NCBI RefSeq assembly: GCF_005116655.2
Contig: NZ_CP050698.1
Coordinates: 6,687,879-6,751,878, forward strand
Reading direction: 5' to 3'
DNA: 64,000 nt
DNA from: Desulfosediminicola flagellatus
GTDB taxonomy: Bacteria; Desulfobacterota; Desulfobulbia; Desulfobulbales; Desulfocapsaceae
The notes below the pieces were generated by a model. The model made no database searches. It was not told where the DNA came from and saw only the letters and a list, made by a program, of their open reading frames with translations. Shown piece after piece: positions 45,378 through 54,197 of the stretch. Position numbers and translations under genes: made by a program. Positions within the stretch are counted from its first letter, which is position 1. Each line of letters starts with the position of its first letter.

Positions 45378-48300
45378 ATGGCTGAAAGAAAACTACTGGG
45401 TATTGATGTTGGTTCTGTGGCAGTTGGTGTGGCTGTGGTAACAGATGAGAGAGACGTGTGTAAGACCGCGTATGCTTTTCATAAGGGTGAGGTTGCTGAG
45501 ACACTGGTTTCGTTGCTCACAGATATTGATATTTCCTCAATTGACCATGTTGTTGCTACAGTTTCGACTCCTTCAGATATCATGGCTGACAATCGGTACA
45601 GTGATGAAGTTGCAACCATTGCTGCAGCCAAAGAACTGCATCCTGAGATGCGCCGGTTATTACTCGTAGGTGGTGAAAAATTCAGTCTGGCAAGTTTTAC
45701 CGCAGACGGAAATTATCTTGGCAGCCGTGCCAACACTTCATGTGCAGCCGGCACAGGCAGCTTTTTGGACCAGCAGGCAACCCGCCTGAACCTGAAAGGT
45801 ATTCAGGACCTGAGTGAGGTTGCCTGTAATTGTACCGGAAAGTGTCCGCAGATAGCCTCGCGTTGTGCGGTTTTTGCCAAGACGGATCTCATTCATGCCC
45901 AGCAGGAAGGGTATGCACTCGATGAAATCAGCGATGGACTTTGCAGAGGTCTTGCGCGAAATATCGTTGATACTCTTTTTGTAGATGGGGATAGTGCCGA
46001 GGATATCGTGTTTTGCGGAGGTGTGGCAAAGAATCAGGCGGTGGCCAACCATATTATTGATCTTACTGGTGCCAAACTGATCGTCCCGAATAATGGTCAT
46101 GTGTATGGGGCCATCGGTGCGTGTTACCTGCTGCTTGACGACATGTCTACCGGAAGTGTTTCTCTGGAATCTCGAGAAATTGCTAATAGCCGGGAATTAC
46201 TCGCTGTGAGAGATGAGCAGCAAAAGCTGCATTATTATCCCCCGCTTTCCCTCACTCTTTCGGATTATCCAGAGTTTGATAGTATCGAACAGTATCTCTC
46301 TACTGTAGAACCCGGGCCTGATGTCGAGGTAGATATATATAAACAGCTTTCTTCCGGGGATCGCATACCTGTATATCTTGGTATTGATATCGGATCAACA
46401 AGCACAAAGGCTGTCCTGATGGACCAGCAGCAGGATGTTGTTGCCGGTTTTTATACACGCACAGCGGGTCGTCCTCTTGTAGCGGTACAGGCAATATTTG
46501 CGGCCATTGATGAAATTCGCAGGAAAAAAGATGTCGATTTTTCAGTTATTCAATGCGGGACAACGGGCTCAGGCAGGAAGTTTATCGGCAGGATAATCGG
46601 CGCAGATGCAATGCTTGATGAGATTACTGCCCATGCACGAGCGGCGTATCAACTGAATCCGGAAGTAGACACAATTATCGAAATCGGCGGGCAGGATGCA
46701 AAATTTACCACCCTGCAGAATGGCCGTGTTACCTCTTCAATTATGAACTCGGTCTGTGCTGCAGGTACCGGCTCATTTATTGAAGAGCAGGCTGCTAAGC
46801 TCGGTTGTGATGTGCGCGACTATTCAGGACGTGCGGAAAATATCAGGGCACCGATGGTCAGTGATCGTTGTACCGTTTTCATGGAACGGGATATGAACCA
46901 TTATCTCAGTGAAGGGTATACGGTAAATGAGGTGCTTGCCTCAGCCCTGCATGCTGTTCGTGAGAATTATCTGCTTAAGGTGGCAACAGAGAAACACATT
47001 GGCAGTACTGTGTTTTTTCAGGGTGCAACGGCCAGAAACAAGGCATTGGTTGCAGCATTTGAACAGCGTTTGCAGCGACCCATCCTTGTCTCTAAATTCT
47101 GCCATCTAACAGGCGCGCTGGGAACAGCCCTCACACTGTTGGATGAATATCAGGGTGCTACAGGTTTTGTCGGCTTTGAACTCTATCGGGAACAGGTACC
47201 CATCACCAATGAAGTATGTGATCTTTGTACCAATCATTGCAAAATCAGTGTTGCAGATGTTCGCGGAACAAAAGTCGCCTACGGATTTCTTTGTGGTCGC
47301 GATTATGAAACACAGAGTTTCGTTAATGTAGATTCTGGGGCATTTGATCTTGTAAAGAGCAGGAAAAATATCGTTCGGGTCAGGCAGCAAAAAAATGACG
47401 GGCCTGTAATTGGGATTCCGGCGGCAGTTCATCTTATTGAAGATCTCCATTTATGGCAGAGCTTTTTTGCGACACTTGGAATTACAGTAATCACCAGTGA
47501 TAGTTTAAAAGATGGCGTGCAACGTGGCAAAAACATTGCTCAGGCCGAATTTTGTGCACCGATCACTGCCATGTACGGGCATGTGGATTACCTGCTTCAA
47601 CAGTGCGATTATGTATTTCTGCCCACCTATCTCGAAGAAAAGGCAAAGGATGCCAGAAGGCAGTACTGTTATTATACCCAGTTCTTACCTACACTTGCTG
47701 CATTAACAGGAGCGAATGGGGACGATCGGATATTGCGACCGGTTATACGATATCTGTACACCTCATTTCACGCTAAAATGCAGCTTTATAGAATGCTGCA
47801 GCAGGTAACCCCTGATCGTTGGAGCTTTCTGGATATTTCCCAGGCCTATGATAAGGCACTGCAGTTCAAAGAAGATTGCGATAGGCAACTCAAGAGCCTT
47901 ATGGATGAGGTATCAGAAAACGCAGATATTGAGGTTGTCTTTGTCGGGCGGCCATATACCGTGCTATCAAAATCGATGAATGCAGGAATTCCTGGTATTT
48001 TTCAAAAGTTGGGAATTAGCGCCTACTATCAGGATATGCTCCGCTACGATCAGGAGGAGGTGGCTGAACTGCAACCGCTTCTTGATGAGTTGCATTGGAA
48101 ACATTCTGTGCGGATTCTTGAAGCGACTCAGGTGATTGCCAAGAGGAAAAATATCTACCCGGTTTTTCTCACCTCGTTTATGTGTACACCCGATTCTTTC
48201 ACGATTGAATACTTCAAGACACTGATGAATAAGCATAATAAGCCGTATCTTGTTCTTCAGCTTGATGAGCATGACTCAAGTGTCGGTTACGAGACAAGGA

Positions 48301-49604
48301 TTGAGGCGGCTATTCGATCGTTCCGCAACCATCGTGGACAAACACATCAGTTCCTGCCGGTAGATTATACTCTGGTTAATCCGCGTATTGATAAGGAACT
48401 CAACCGAAAAAATGTGATTTTTCCCAACTGGGATCATATCACCTGCTCTCTGCTTGCTGCAACGCTTCGAAGAGAAGGTCATACTGTATATCTGATGGAG
48501 GAAACAGATCAGACTATCAGAGAGAGCCTGAAACATAACAGTGGGCAATGTATCCCGTTAAACGCTGTGGCTCAGGGCTATATGCATACCATGGAGAAAA
48601 ATGGTCTGGAACCAAGGGAGTGTGTACTCTGGTTAAATGAATCGACTCTTGCATGTAATATCAGATTGTACCCGCATCATATTAAGCAGATCATATCAGA
48701 ACACGGTCTGGAAGAGGCTGGTGTTTATGTTGGTCAACTCTCGCTTTCAGAGATATCTCTCAGAGCAACAATGAACGCATATTTTGCCTATATGCTTGGC
48801 GGAATGCTGCGCAAGGTAGTCTGCAGAATTCGTCCTCATGAGGTGCATAAGGGGGAGACAGATCGCATCCTGAAAAAGAGCATTAAGGTTCTTTCTGATG
48901 CCTTTGAAGGAAAACTTGAAAAAGAAGATGCTTTAAAAGAAGTTGTCGCTCAATTTGAGTGGATTGAAACTGAAAAATCCGATAAACCGAAAGTGGCGAT
49001 TTTTGGTGATCTCTATGCCCGGGATAATAGGGTAATGAATCAGGATCTTATCCGGTTTATCGAAGAGAACGGCGGGGAAGCGATAACGACACCCTATAGT
49101 GAGTACGCCAAGATGGTTGCGCCAACCTATTTTCGTAAGTGGTTCAACGAAGGAAAGTTTGGAAATGTGCTTACCTATAAAGCTCTGCTTGCAACTATGC
49201 GTCACAGGGAAAAAAGCTACGCTAAAATATTTAAACGTATTATCGATGAACCTGATCATGTCTATGACGATGATCCTGCAGAAATCCTTGCTGAGTATGG
49301 TATCGTTATCGAGAATACCGGTGAATCTCTGGATAATATTTTAAAGATTCATTACATTAAAAAGTTTTATCCGGATGTGTCGTTATTTGTTCAGACCTGT
49401 CCCGCGTTATGTTGTCCTTCGCTTATTACCGAGGCAATGCGTGGCCTTATCGAACAGAAAACCGATGTTCCCATGGTGTCGGTTACCTATGATGGGACTG
49501 GCGGTAATAAAAACGACATAATATTACCATATCTCAAATATCCATCTAACAGTCGTAAACACCTGTCTGAGGCAGAGACAGCAAAGCAGGCGAATCTGGA
49601 CTGA
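45378..49604 (+). CDS. Giant 2-hydroxyacyl-CoA dehydratase activase-related protein
   Basis: The protein has 1408 residues. Two ASKHA ATPase modules of the BadF/BcrA/HgdC type start at about 4 (LLGIDVGSVAVG) and 333 (YLGIDIGSTSTKAVL). Each keeps the cluster cysteines of activases: SCAAGTGSF with SRCAVF in the first, VCAAGTGSF with DRCTVF in the second. A middle DUF2229-like part (IGIPAAVHLIEDLHLWQSFF) and a C-terminal HgdB-like part (QTCPALCCPSLITEAM) with several cysteines complete the chain. The known family uses ATP to drive electrons into a dehydratase or reductase. The substrate is unknown, and no dehydratase subunits are adjacent. Confidence 0.88.
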   Translation: MAERKLLGIDVGSVAVGVAVVTDERDVCKTAYAFHKGEVAETLVSLLTDIDISSIDHVVATVSTPSDIMADNRYSDEVATIAAAKELHPEMRRLLLVGGEKFSLASFTADGNYLGSRANTSCAAGTGSFLDQQATRLNLKGIQDLSEVACNCTGKCPQIASRCAVFAKTDLIHAQQEGYALDEISDGLCRGLARNIVDTLFVDGDSAEDIVFCGGVAKNQAVANHIIDLTGAKLIVPNNGHVYGAIGACYLLLDDMSTGSVSLESREIANSRELLAVRDEQQKLHYYPPLSLTLSDYPEFDSIEQYLSTVEPGPDVEVDIYKQLSSGDRIPVYLGIDIGSTSTKAVLMDQQQDVVAGFYTRTAGRPLVAVQAIFAAIDEIRRKKDVDFSVIQCGTTGSGRKFIGRIIGADAMLDEITAHARAAYQLNPEVDTIIEIGGQDAKFTTLQNGRVTSSIMNSVCAAGTGSFIEEQAAKLGCDVRDYSGRAENIRAPMVSDRCTVFMERDMNHYLSEGYTVNEVLASALHAVRENYLLKVATEKHIGSTVFFQGATARNKALVAAFEQRLQRPILVSKFCHLTGALGTALTLLDEYQGATGFVGFELYREQVPITNEVCDLCTNHCKISVADVRGTKVAYGFLCGRDYETQSFVNVDSGAFDLVKSRKNIVRVRQQKNDGPVIGIPAAVHLIEDLHLWQSFFATLGITVITSDSLKDGVQRGKNIAQAEFCAPITAMYGHVDYLLQQCDYVFLPTYLEEKAKDARRQYCYYTQFLPTLAALTGANGDDRILRPVIRYLYTSFHAKMQLYRMLQQVTPDRWSFLDISQAYDKALQFKEDCDRQLKSLMDEVSENADIEVVFVGRPYTVLSKSMNAGIPGIFQKLGISAYYQDMLRYDQEEVAELQPLLDELHWKHSVRILEATQVIAKRKNIYPVFLTSFMCTPDSFTIEYFKTLMNKHNKPYLVLQLDEHDSSVGYETRIEAAIRSFRNHRGQTHQFLPVDYTLVNPRIDKELNRKNVIFPNWDHITCSLLAATLRREGHTVYLMEETDQTIRESLKHNSGQCIPLNAVAQGYMHTMEKNGLEPRECVLWLNESTLACNIRLYPHHIKQIISEHGLEEAGVYVGQLSLSEISLRATMNAYFAYMLGGMLRKVVCRIRPHEVHKGETDRILKKSIKVLSDAFEGKLEKEDALKEVVAQFEWIETEKSDKPKVAIFGDLYARDNRVMNQDLIRFIEENGGEAITTPYSEYAKMVAPTYFRKWFNEGKFGNVLTYKALLATMRHREKSYAKIFKRIIDEPDHVYDDDPAEILAEYGIVIENTGESLDNILKIHYIKKFYPDVSLFVQTCPALCCPSLITEAMRGLIEQKTDVPMVSVTYDGTGGNKNDIILPYLKYPSNSRKHLSEAETAKQANLD

Positions 49605-49633
49605 TAAATCCACGATAGAGCCGGGAGGATGCG

Positions 49634-50491
49634 GTGGAGCAGCAGGGTGCGAAGCAGGTCGGCAGGCTGGTTATTGTATCACTGTACGGGCTCTGTTGTT
49701 TGCTGGTAGTTATCTTTACAAATAGCTATCCGCTTTGGCGAAGCGTCTCAGATCTACTCGGCAATTGGGCTGACCAATTGCCGCTTGTAGCCATGATTGC
49801 AGGTTTGGTCGCTCTTCCTTTGCTGGTTCGAATCCGACTTCCTCAAAAAATACCTGTGAAAATCAAAACAGGCTGGCTGCTTGCGGCCTGCCTGTTCTGC
49901 ATGATGGCATTTTTTCTGCCTGATCCGAAATTTCCAGTCAAACGAATTCATGTAGCAGAGTACCTGCTACTGGCTTTCCTCGTAAGATATACGCTCAGCT
50001 TATCGGTTGGAACAGGCAATCTTTTCTGGTTTACCTGTATAATAACTGCCCTTTTTGGAGTACATGATGAGATGCTTCAGGGGCTGCACCCATTACGAAC
50101 CTATGGTGTACGTGATATCTGTGTTAATTCGCTTGCAGGAGTTGCCGGTGCCTGTGCAGGTGAGATTTTCAGTAGGCCTTGTCTCGGTGCCCAGGTGCAC
50201 TGTAAATCTGATCGGTATAATAACGTAAAACATTGGTTGCCGGTTCTTCTGATACTCTCTATTTCGTTAATTATGTTCATTGTTCCCTTGCAGTTCTATA
50301 GAAAGAGCGTGATTCCCTTGTGGCTGCTGGCCCCTCTTGCAGGGTGTATAACAGCGGCAATGGTTATGTTTTCTGAGCTGAAGAACGGGGCAGGCGGAAG
50401 GGGGCATGGCGTGTTCGTTGTCTATGTGCAAGTTGCAGCCCTCCTCATCTATCCGGTGATAGCTAATGTTTCGAACGTCATTTTTAACTAG
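49634..50491 (+). CDS. VanZ-like membrane protein
   Basis: The protein has 285 residues from a GTG start. It has about eight membrane segments. The VanZ pattern is seen as HVAEYLLLAFLVRY, then FGVHDEMLQGLHPLRTYGVR, then CVNSLAGVAGA. It differs from the VanZ-like fusion at 13.1 kb in having a second group of hydrophobic segments instead of a soluble tail. It is 29 bases behind the activase and overlaps the next gene by 26 bases. Confidence 0.75.
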   Translation: MEQQGAKQVGRLVIVSLYGLCCLLVVIFTNSYPLWRSVSDLLGNWADQLPLVAMIAGLVALPLLVRIRLPQKIPVKIKTGWLLAACLFCMMAFFLPDPKFPVKRIHVAEYLLLAFLVRYTLSLSVGTGNLFWFTCIITALFGVHDEMLQGLHPLRTYGVRDICVNSLAGVAGACAGEIFSRPCLGAQVHCKSDRYNNVKHWLPVLLILSISLIMFIVPLQFYRKSVIPLWLLAPLAGCITAAMVMFSELKNGAGGRGHGVFVVYVQVAALLIYPVIANVSNVIFN

Positions 50492-51152
50492 CGGTATCGT
50501 ACTACTATTTTTGTTTTTCATACTCATTGTTTATCGGGAATATCGTCACGATAACATGGTCTGTGTAGTCGTGTTGGCAGTGGCTGGAAATACCAGTGAA
50601 TTGTCTTTGGAAGATAAGGAATGGATCAAGGTGGCTGTTCAATCTGAGAAAGAAACTATGAGCGTGTCACTGGATCAGCAAATGATAAACGGTCTGAAAA
50701 ATAGTGGTTACGAAGTAGCCGCTGGCGGGTTTGGGACTCAAGGATCTACTGCAGGCCTGGCTGGCATTTCGACAATGGATAACGAGGTTGACCTGCTCTA
50801 TTGGCTGGCCGAAAAAAAGGTTGGAAAAAGTCCCTTTTTCCTTCTGTACTCTGTCGATAGTACGGTCATGAAAGACAATCAATCTTTCTTAGAATGGTTT
50901 ACAGAGTTTGAAGAATTCTTTTATGGGAGTGGGTTGGCAAGAAAGAGTATTCTGTTGATAAGAGATGATTTTAAGGCGCAAAATCTTCCAGGTGAAAACC
51001 AGGCCTTAGGGAAAAACAAAATATTTTCGTATGACTACGTAATGTTGCCGGACATCTTGAAAAAGAAAACATTCAGTTTTACCGATATTTCATATTCTGA
51101 AGGCGAGCTACTGCACGAAATATTCGGACTTGCCAGCATAGAGTATAACTAA
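50466..51152 (+). CDS. Membrane-anchored protein of unknown function
   Basis: The protein has 228 residues with an N-terminal anchor (LTSGIVLLFLFFILIVY) and a soluble body of about 200 residues. The body has a pattern of alternating strands and helices (MVCVVVLAVAGN, FFLLYSVDSTVM, KSILLIRDDFK) that may be a Rossmann-like fold. I recognise no motif. The 26-base overlap with the VanZ gene and the close following gene indicate a shared unit. Confidence 0.55.
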   Translation: MFRTSFLTSGIVLLFLFFILIVYREYRHDNMVCVVVLAVAGNTSELSLEDKEWIKVAVQSEKETMSVSLDQQMINGLKNSGYEVAAGGFGTQGSTAGLAGISTMDNEVDLLYWLAEKKVGKSPFFLLYSVDSTVMKDNQSFLEWFTEFEEFFYGSGLARKSILLIRDDFKAQNLPGENQALGKNKIFSYDYVMLPDILKKKTFSFTDISYSEGELLHEIFGLASIEYN

Positions 51153-51173
51153 TGGGTAATGGCGGGAGAAGCT

Positions 51174-51512
51174 ATGGAAAGCACTATCCATAAAAGCAGT
51201 CGTATTTTCAGACTATTGCTCAGTGCTCTGATTATTACCTTAGCCTGGTCTGTTTGGCTGCCCGAGGCTATCAACTCTCCGGTATTTAATCGGCAGATTG
51301 AAGTCGAGCGCGACTATCTAAATGATATTCTATTCTATCGTTCACCGCAGTTTGAAGTAGAAAAACAGCGAGCTGAGGCGTATTGGAAACGGTATCCGGA
51401 AATCGCTGACCACTGGCTCTGGGGAAAAAATGGAGAGCTTGGAATACGCGGCCCAAAAGATCATTACGAACGTTTTGGCAAATGGGAAGGACGAATATGG
51501 CAGAACAATTAA
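51174..51512 (+). CDS. Small membrane-anchored protein with DHYxRFGxxEGR-type motif
   Basis: The protein has 112 residues from ATG 51174, chosen because GGGAGA precedes it. One N-terminal hydrophobic segment (LLLSALIITLAWSVWLP) is followed by a soluble tail. Near the end, PKDHYERFGKWEGRIW resembles the repeat found in large surface and calcium-binding proteins (pattern HYxxFGxxEGR), preceded by AYWKRYPEIADHW. Only one copy is present. Function is unknown; it likely works with its two upstream neighbours at the envelope. Confidence 0.55.
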   Translation: MESTIHKSSRIFRLLLSALIITLAWSVWLPEAINSPVFNRQIEVERDYLNDILFYRSPQFEVEKQRAEAYWKRYPEIADHWLWGKNGELGIRGPKDHYERFGKWEGRIWQNN

Positions 51513-51517
51513 GACCA

Positions 51518-51559
51518 TCCCGTTCCCTGCAGCATTAGAAAGAATTGCCGGGAACGGGA
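51518..51559. terminator. Hairpin between convergent units
   Basis: TCCCGTTCCC (51518-51527) pairs perfectly with GGGAACGGGA (51550-51559) around a 22-base loop. No strong T-run follows, but the ten-pair stem between convergent genes suggests a shared stop. Confidence 0.65.
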
Positions 51560-51589
51560 TAATTGAGATACCATCAAAACAGATGAGCT

Positions 51590-52036
51590 TTATTCAAAAA
51601 TAATAAGAGGCTGGTCCTGAGTAACTGCCTCACCTTCTGCAACCAAGACCTCTTTTATAACACCGTCGCGGATTGAAGTCAGGACGTTTTCCATTTTCAT
51701 TGCCTCAAGGATCAGCAATCGGTCACCTTTCTTAATGCTGTCTCCCTGCTTAACATCAATGAGTATGATTTGACCGGGGATCGGTGCATTAAGATTGCCT
51801 GAACCGAAGCTGCAAAAATCACCATTTGAAGCAGGTTTTGCAGCAGTAGGCTGAGTTGAAGTCGGTACCGGCTTTCTCTCAATAGTTTCTGTAGGGAACA
51901 TGTTTATGTTCTCAATATCTTCGATAGCTACTGTATGTTCTGCTCCGTTGACTTCCGCTTTTACAATATCTGCAGTAACTTCAATAATTCTGACGGTATA
52001 TGGATTGCCATTTATGGCTAAGCTGTACTTTTTCAC
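51590..52036 (-). CDS. Biotin carboxyl carrier protein
   Basis: The protein has 148 residues from a GTG start overlapping the 70-residue gene by four bases. The biotin attachment lysine is Lys114 in LEAMKMENVL. The middle is rich in Thr and Pro (residues about 58-70), a flexible linker. It is cotranscribed with the carboxyltransferase, so the pair should belong to a propionyl/methylmalonyl-CoA carboxylase or decarboxylase. A biotin carboxylase subunit is absent here. Confidence 0.9.
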   Translation of the reverse strand: MKKYSLAINGNPYTVRIIEVTADIVKAEVNGAEHTVAIEDIENINMFPTETIERKPVPTSTQPTAAKPASNGDFCSFGSGNLNAPIPGQIILIDVKQGDSIKKGDRLLILEAMKMENVLTSIRDGVIKEVLVAEGEAVTQDQPLIIFE

Positions 52037-52245
52037 TTCCTGCTCCGAATCTGTATGTTTTTGCGGCTGCTGAGTCGCTGCAGTTTTCCGGTAAATGACC
52101 AGAGGGTGTCATCACGCTGTGTATCGAAAGTGAGTGTTTGTCTTCCCTCAGCAAAATTCCGCTCAAGATGAAGAGCGGAGGCGATGGCAAGCACGATTTC
52201 AGTTTCACTGTCAGTGGTGCTGTTGATAGTCGTATCAGAACTCAT
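52033..52245 (-). CDS. Small protein between carboxyltransferase and biotin carrier
   Basis: The protein has 70 residues, no membrane segment, and AAGAGA before the ATG. Its sequence has no motif I know; it holds ETEIVLAIASALHLERNF and a basic tail. The place between the two carboxylase genes suggests an assembly subunit, as small gamma or epsilon subunits occur in related complexes. The overlap with the biotin carrier gene favours coupled translation. Confidence 0.55.
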   Translation of the reverse strand: MSSDTTINSTTDSETEIVLAIASALHLERNFAEGRQTLTFDTQRDDTLWSFTGKLQRLSSRKNIQIRSRK

Positions 52246-52287
52246 GATAAGTCTCTTGTATTCATCGTTTAGGGTGTATGGAGCTGG

Positions 52288-53838
52288 TTAGAGCGGCATA
52301 TTACCGTGCTTTTTCATCGGGTTTGAATCATGTTTGTTTTTTGCCATATGTAAGCCGCGGATTATGCGGAACCGGGTTCGGGCCGGCTCGATGATGTCAT
52401 CGACATAACCACGGCGGGCGGCAACATACGGGTTAGCAACTGCATCCTGATATTCCTGCTCTTTATCAGCTAAGAATGCAGCAGGATCTTCCTGGCACTT
52501 TGCTTCACGTCCATAGAGTACACCTGATGCTCCTTTAGCACCCATGACAGCAATTTCAGCCATCGGCCAGGCGTAGTTGATATCTCCGCGCAGGTGCTTG
52601 GATGACATTACGCAATACGCTCCGCCGTATGCCTTACGTGTTACGACAGTGATTTTGGGTACTGTCGCTTCTGCATAAGCGTAGAGCATTTTGGCCCCGT
52701 TTCTAATAATACCGCCATATTCCTGAGCAGTTCCCGGAAGAAAACCGGGAACGTCAACAAGAGTTACTACTGGAATATTAAAGCAATCACAGAACCGGAC
52801 AAATCTGGCACCTTTTACCGAAGCATTAATATCGAGGACACCGGAGAGGCAGTATGGCTGGTTAGCTACAATACCAACACTCATGCCGTCCATCCTTGCA
52901 AAGCCGGTGATCAGGTTAGGAGCGAAATTTTCCTTTATCTCGAAAAACTTCCCGTTATCGACAATCTCGCCTATGACCTTTTTCATGTCATAGGCTGCAC
53001 TCGGCCTGGTTGGGATGATCTCATTAAGTAACTCGGAACGTCGCTCTGCAGGATCTTCACATGGTACAACTGCAGGTGATTCGACATTGTTCTGGGGAAG
53101 ATATGAGAGCAGTGCTTTTACATAGTCAATGGCATCCTGCCCATCATCGGCTGCATAATCCGCTACACCAGATTTGCTTGTGTGCATGGCTGCTCCACCG
53201 AGTTGCTCAACGGTGACCTCTTCGTGGGTCACAGATTTTACAACAGTAGGACCTGTGAGGAACATGTAGGAGTTATTCTGAACCATGACGATAAAATCGG
53301 TAAGTGCAGGAGAATAGACAGCGCCGCCAGCGCAAGGACCGAAGATTGCTGAGATCTGGGGCACGACACCTGAGGCCATGACATTTTTCAGGAAGATGTC
53401 TGAGTATCCGGCAAGGCTCTCTATACCTTCCTGAATACGGGCGCCACCAGAATCATTAAGACCGATAACAGGTGCGCCGTTTTTCATGGCAAGATCCATA
53501 ACCTTACAAATTTTCTCAGACATGGTTTCAGAGAGTGAGCCACCAAGAACAGTGAAATCCTGTGCGTAAACATAAACAAGCCTGCCGTCTACGGTTCCAT
53601 ATCCGGTAACAACACCGTCGCCGAGGAATGTTGTGTTTTCCATGCCGAAATCATGGCAGCGATGGGTTTTGAACATGTCGAACTCTTCAAACGAACTCTG
53701 ATCTAGCAACATATCAATACGCTCGCGGGCCGTCATTCTGCCCAGAGCATGTTGTTTATCGATTCTGGCCTGGCCTCCGCCCATGCGGGCTTCGGCGCGT
53801 AACGCGTGCAACTTGTCGAGCTGGTCTCTGGTACTCAT
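52288..53838 (-). CDS. Acyl-CoA carboxyltransferase (methylmalonyl-CoA decarboxylase alpha / PccB type)
   Basis: The protein has 516 residues of the two-domain carboxyltransferase type. The N-terminal domain has HALGRMTARERIDMLLD and IGLNDSGGARIQEGIESL; the C-terminal domain has VDVPGFLPGTAQEYGGI and KAYGGAYCVMSSKHL. The enzyme moves a carboxyl group between biotin and propionyl-CoA or methylmalonyl-CoA. With the biotin carrier but without a carboxylase or sodium-pump subunit in this window, direction of the reaction is not clear. A hairpin abuts its ribosome-binding site. Confidence 0.92.
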   Translation of the reverse strand: MSTRDQLDKLHALRAEARMGGGQARIDKQHALGRMTARERIDMLLDQSSFEEFDMFKTHRCHDFGMENTTFLGDGVVTGYGTVDGRLVYVYAQDFTVLGGSLSETMSEKICKVMDLAMKNGAPVIGLNDSGGARIQEGIESLAGYSDIFLKNVMASGVVPQISAIFGPCAGGAVYSPALTDFIVMVQNNSYMFLTGPTVVKSVTHEEVTVEQLGGAAMHTSKSGVADYAADDGQDAIDYVKALLSYLPQNNVESPAVVPCEDPAERRSELLNEIIPTRPSAAYDMKKVIGEIVDNGKFFEIKENFAPNLITGFARMDGMSVGIVANQPYCLSGVLDINASVKGARFVRFCDCFNIPVVTLVDVPGFLPGTAQEYGGIIRNGAKMLYAYAEATVPKITVVTRKAYGGAYCVMSSKHLRGDINYAWPMAEIAVMGAKGASGVLYGREAKCQEDPAAFLADKEQEYQDAVANPYVAARRGYVDDIIEPARTRFRIIRGLHMAKNKHDSNPMKKHGNMPL

Positions 53839-53843
53839 AATAT

Positions 53844-53877
53844 CTCCCTGCTGCCTGCCCTAAGGAGGGGAAGCAGC
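53844..53877 (-). promoter_or_regulatory. Hairpin adjoining the ribosome-binding site of the carboxyltransferase gene
   Basis: On the minus strand, GCTGC and CCCT pair with AGGG and GCAGC (plus-strand blocks 53850-53854, 53858-53861, 53866-53869, 53873-53877). The stem ends directly at the AGGGAG ribosome-binding site (53844-53849). Such a placement could affect ribosome access. Confidence 0.4.
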
Positions 53878-54197
53878 GGTAAAGCGCAAAATTAGTATGT
53901 GTATTTACGTCTTCTTCGGTCGATCACTATCAGCATGAAACATTGATGCAGTAGAAAGTGATTTTCAATAGAAGACGAATTTGCGTCAGTTAAATTCAAC
54001 GGTTGCTCTATATACTATGAAGCCTGGTGGTGGTCAACCGCAAGGCCTCGCGGTAATATAGCCGAGTGTTGTTACGATGGTGTGAGGGGAAAGCTGCACG
54101 AATCAACGAGTTGGAAATACAACACAACAATCACACAGAAAATGTATTATCGGTTTTGTGTCAATGAGCACTATGGCCCGATAATCATGTCTACCTG
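53878..54197. other. Intergenic region before the GlpQ-like gene
   Basis: The region lies between the carboxyltransferase gene start and the end of the GlpQ-like gene, both on the minus strand. It should hold the carboxyltransferase promoter. No gene or strong structure was seen. Confidence 0.35.
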
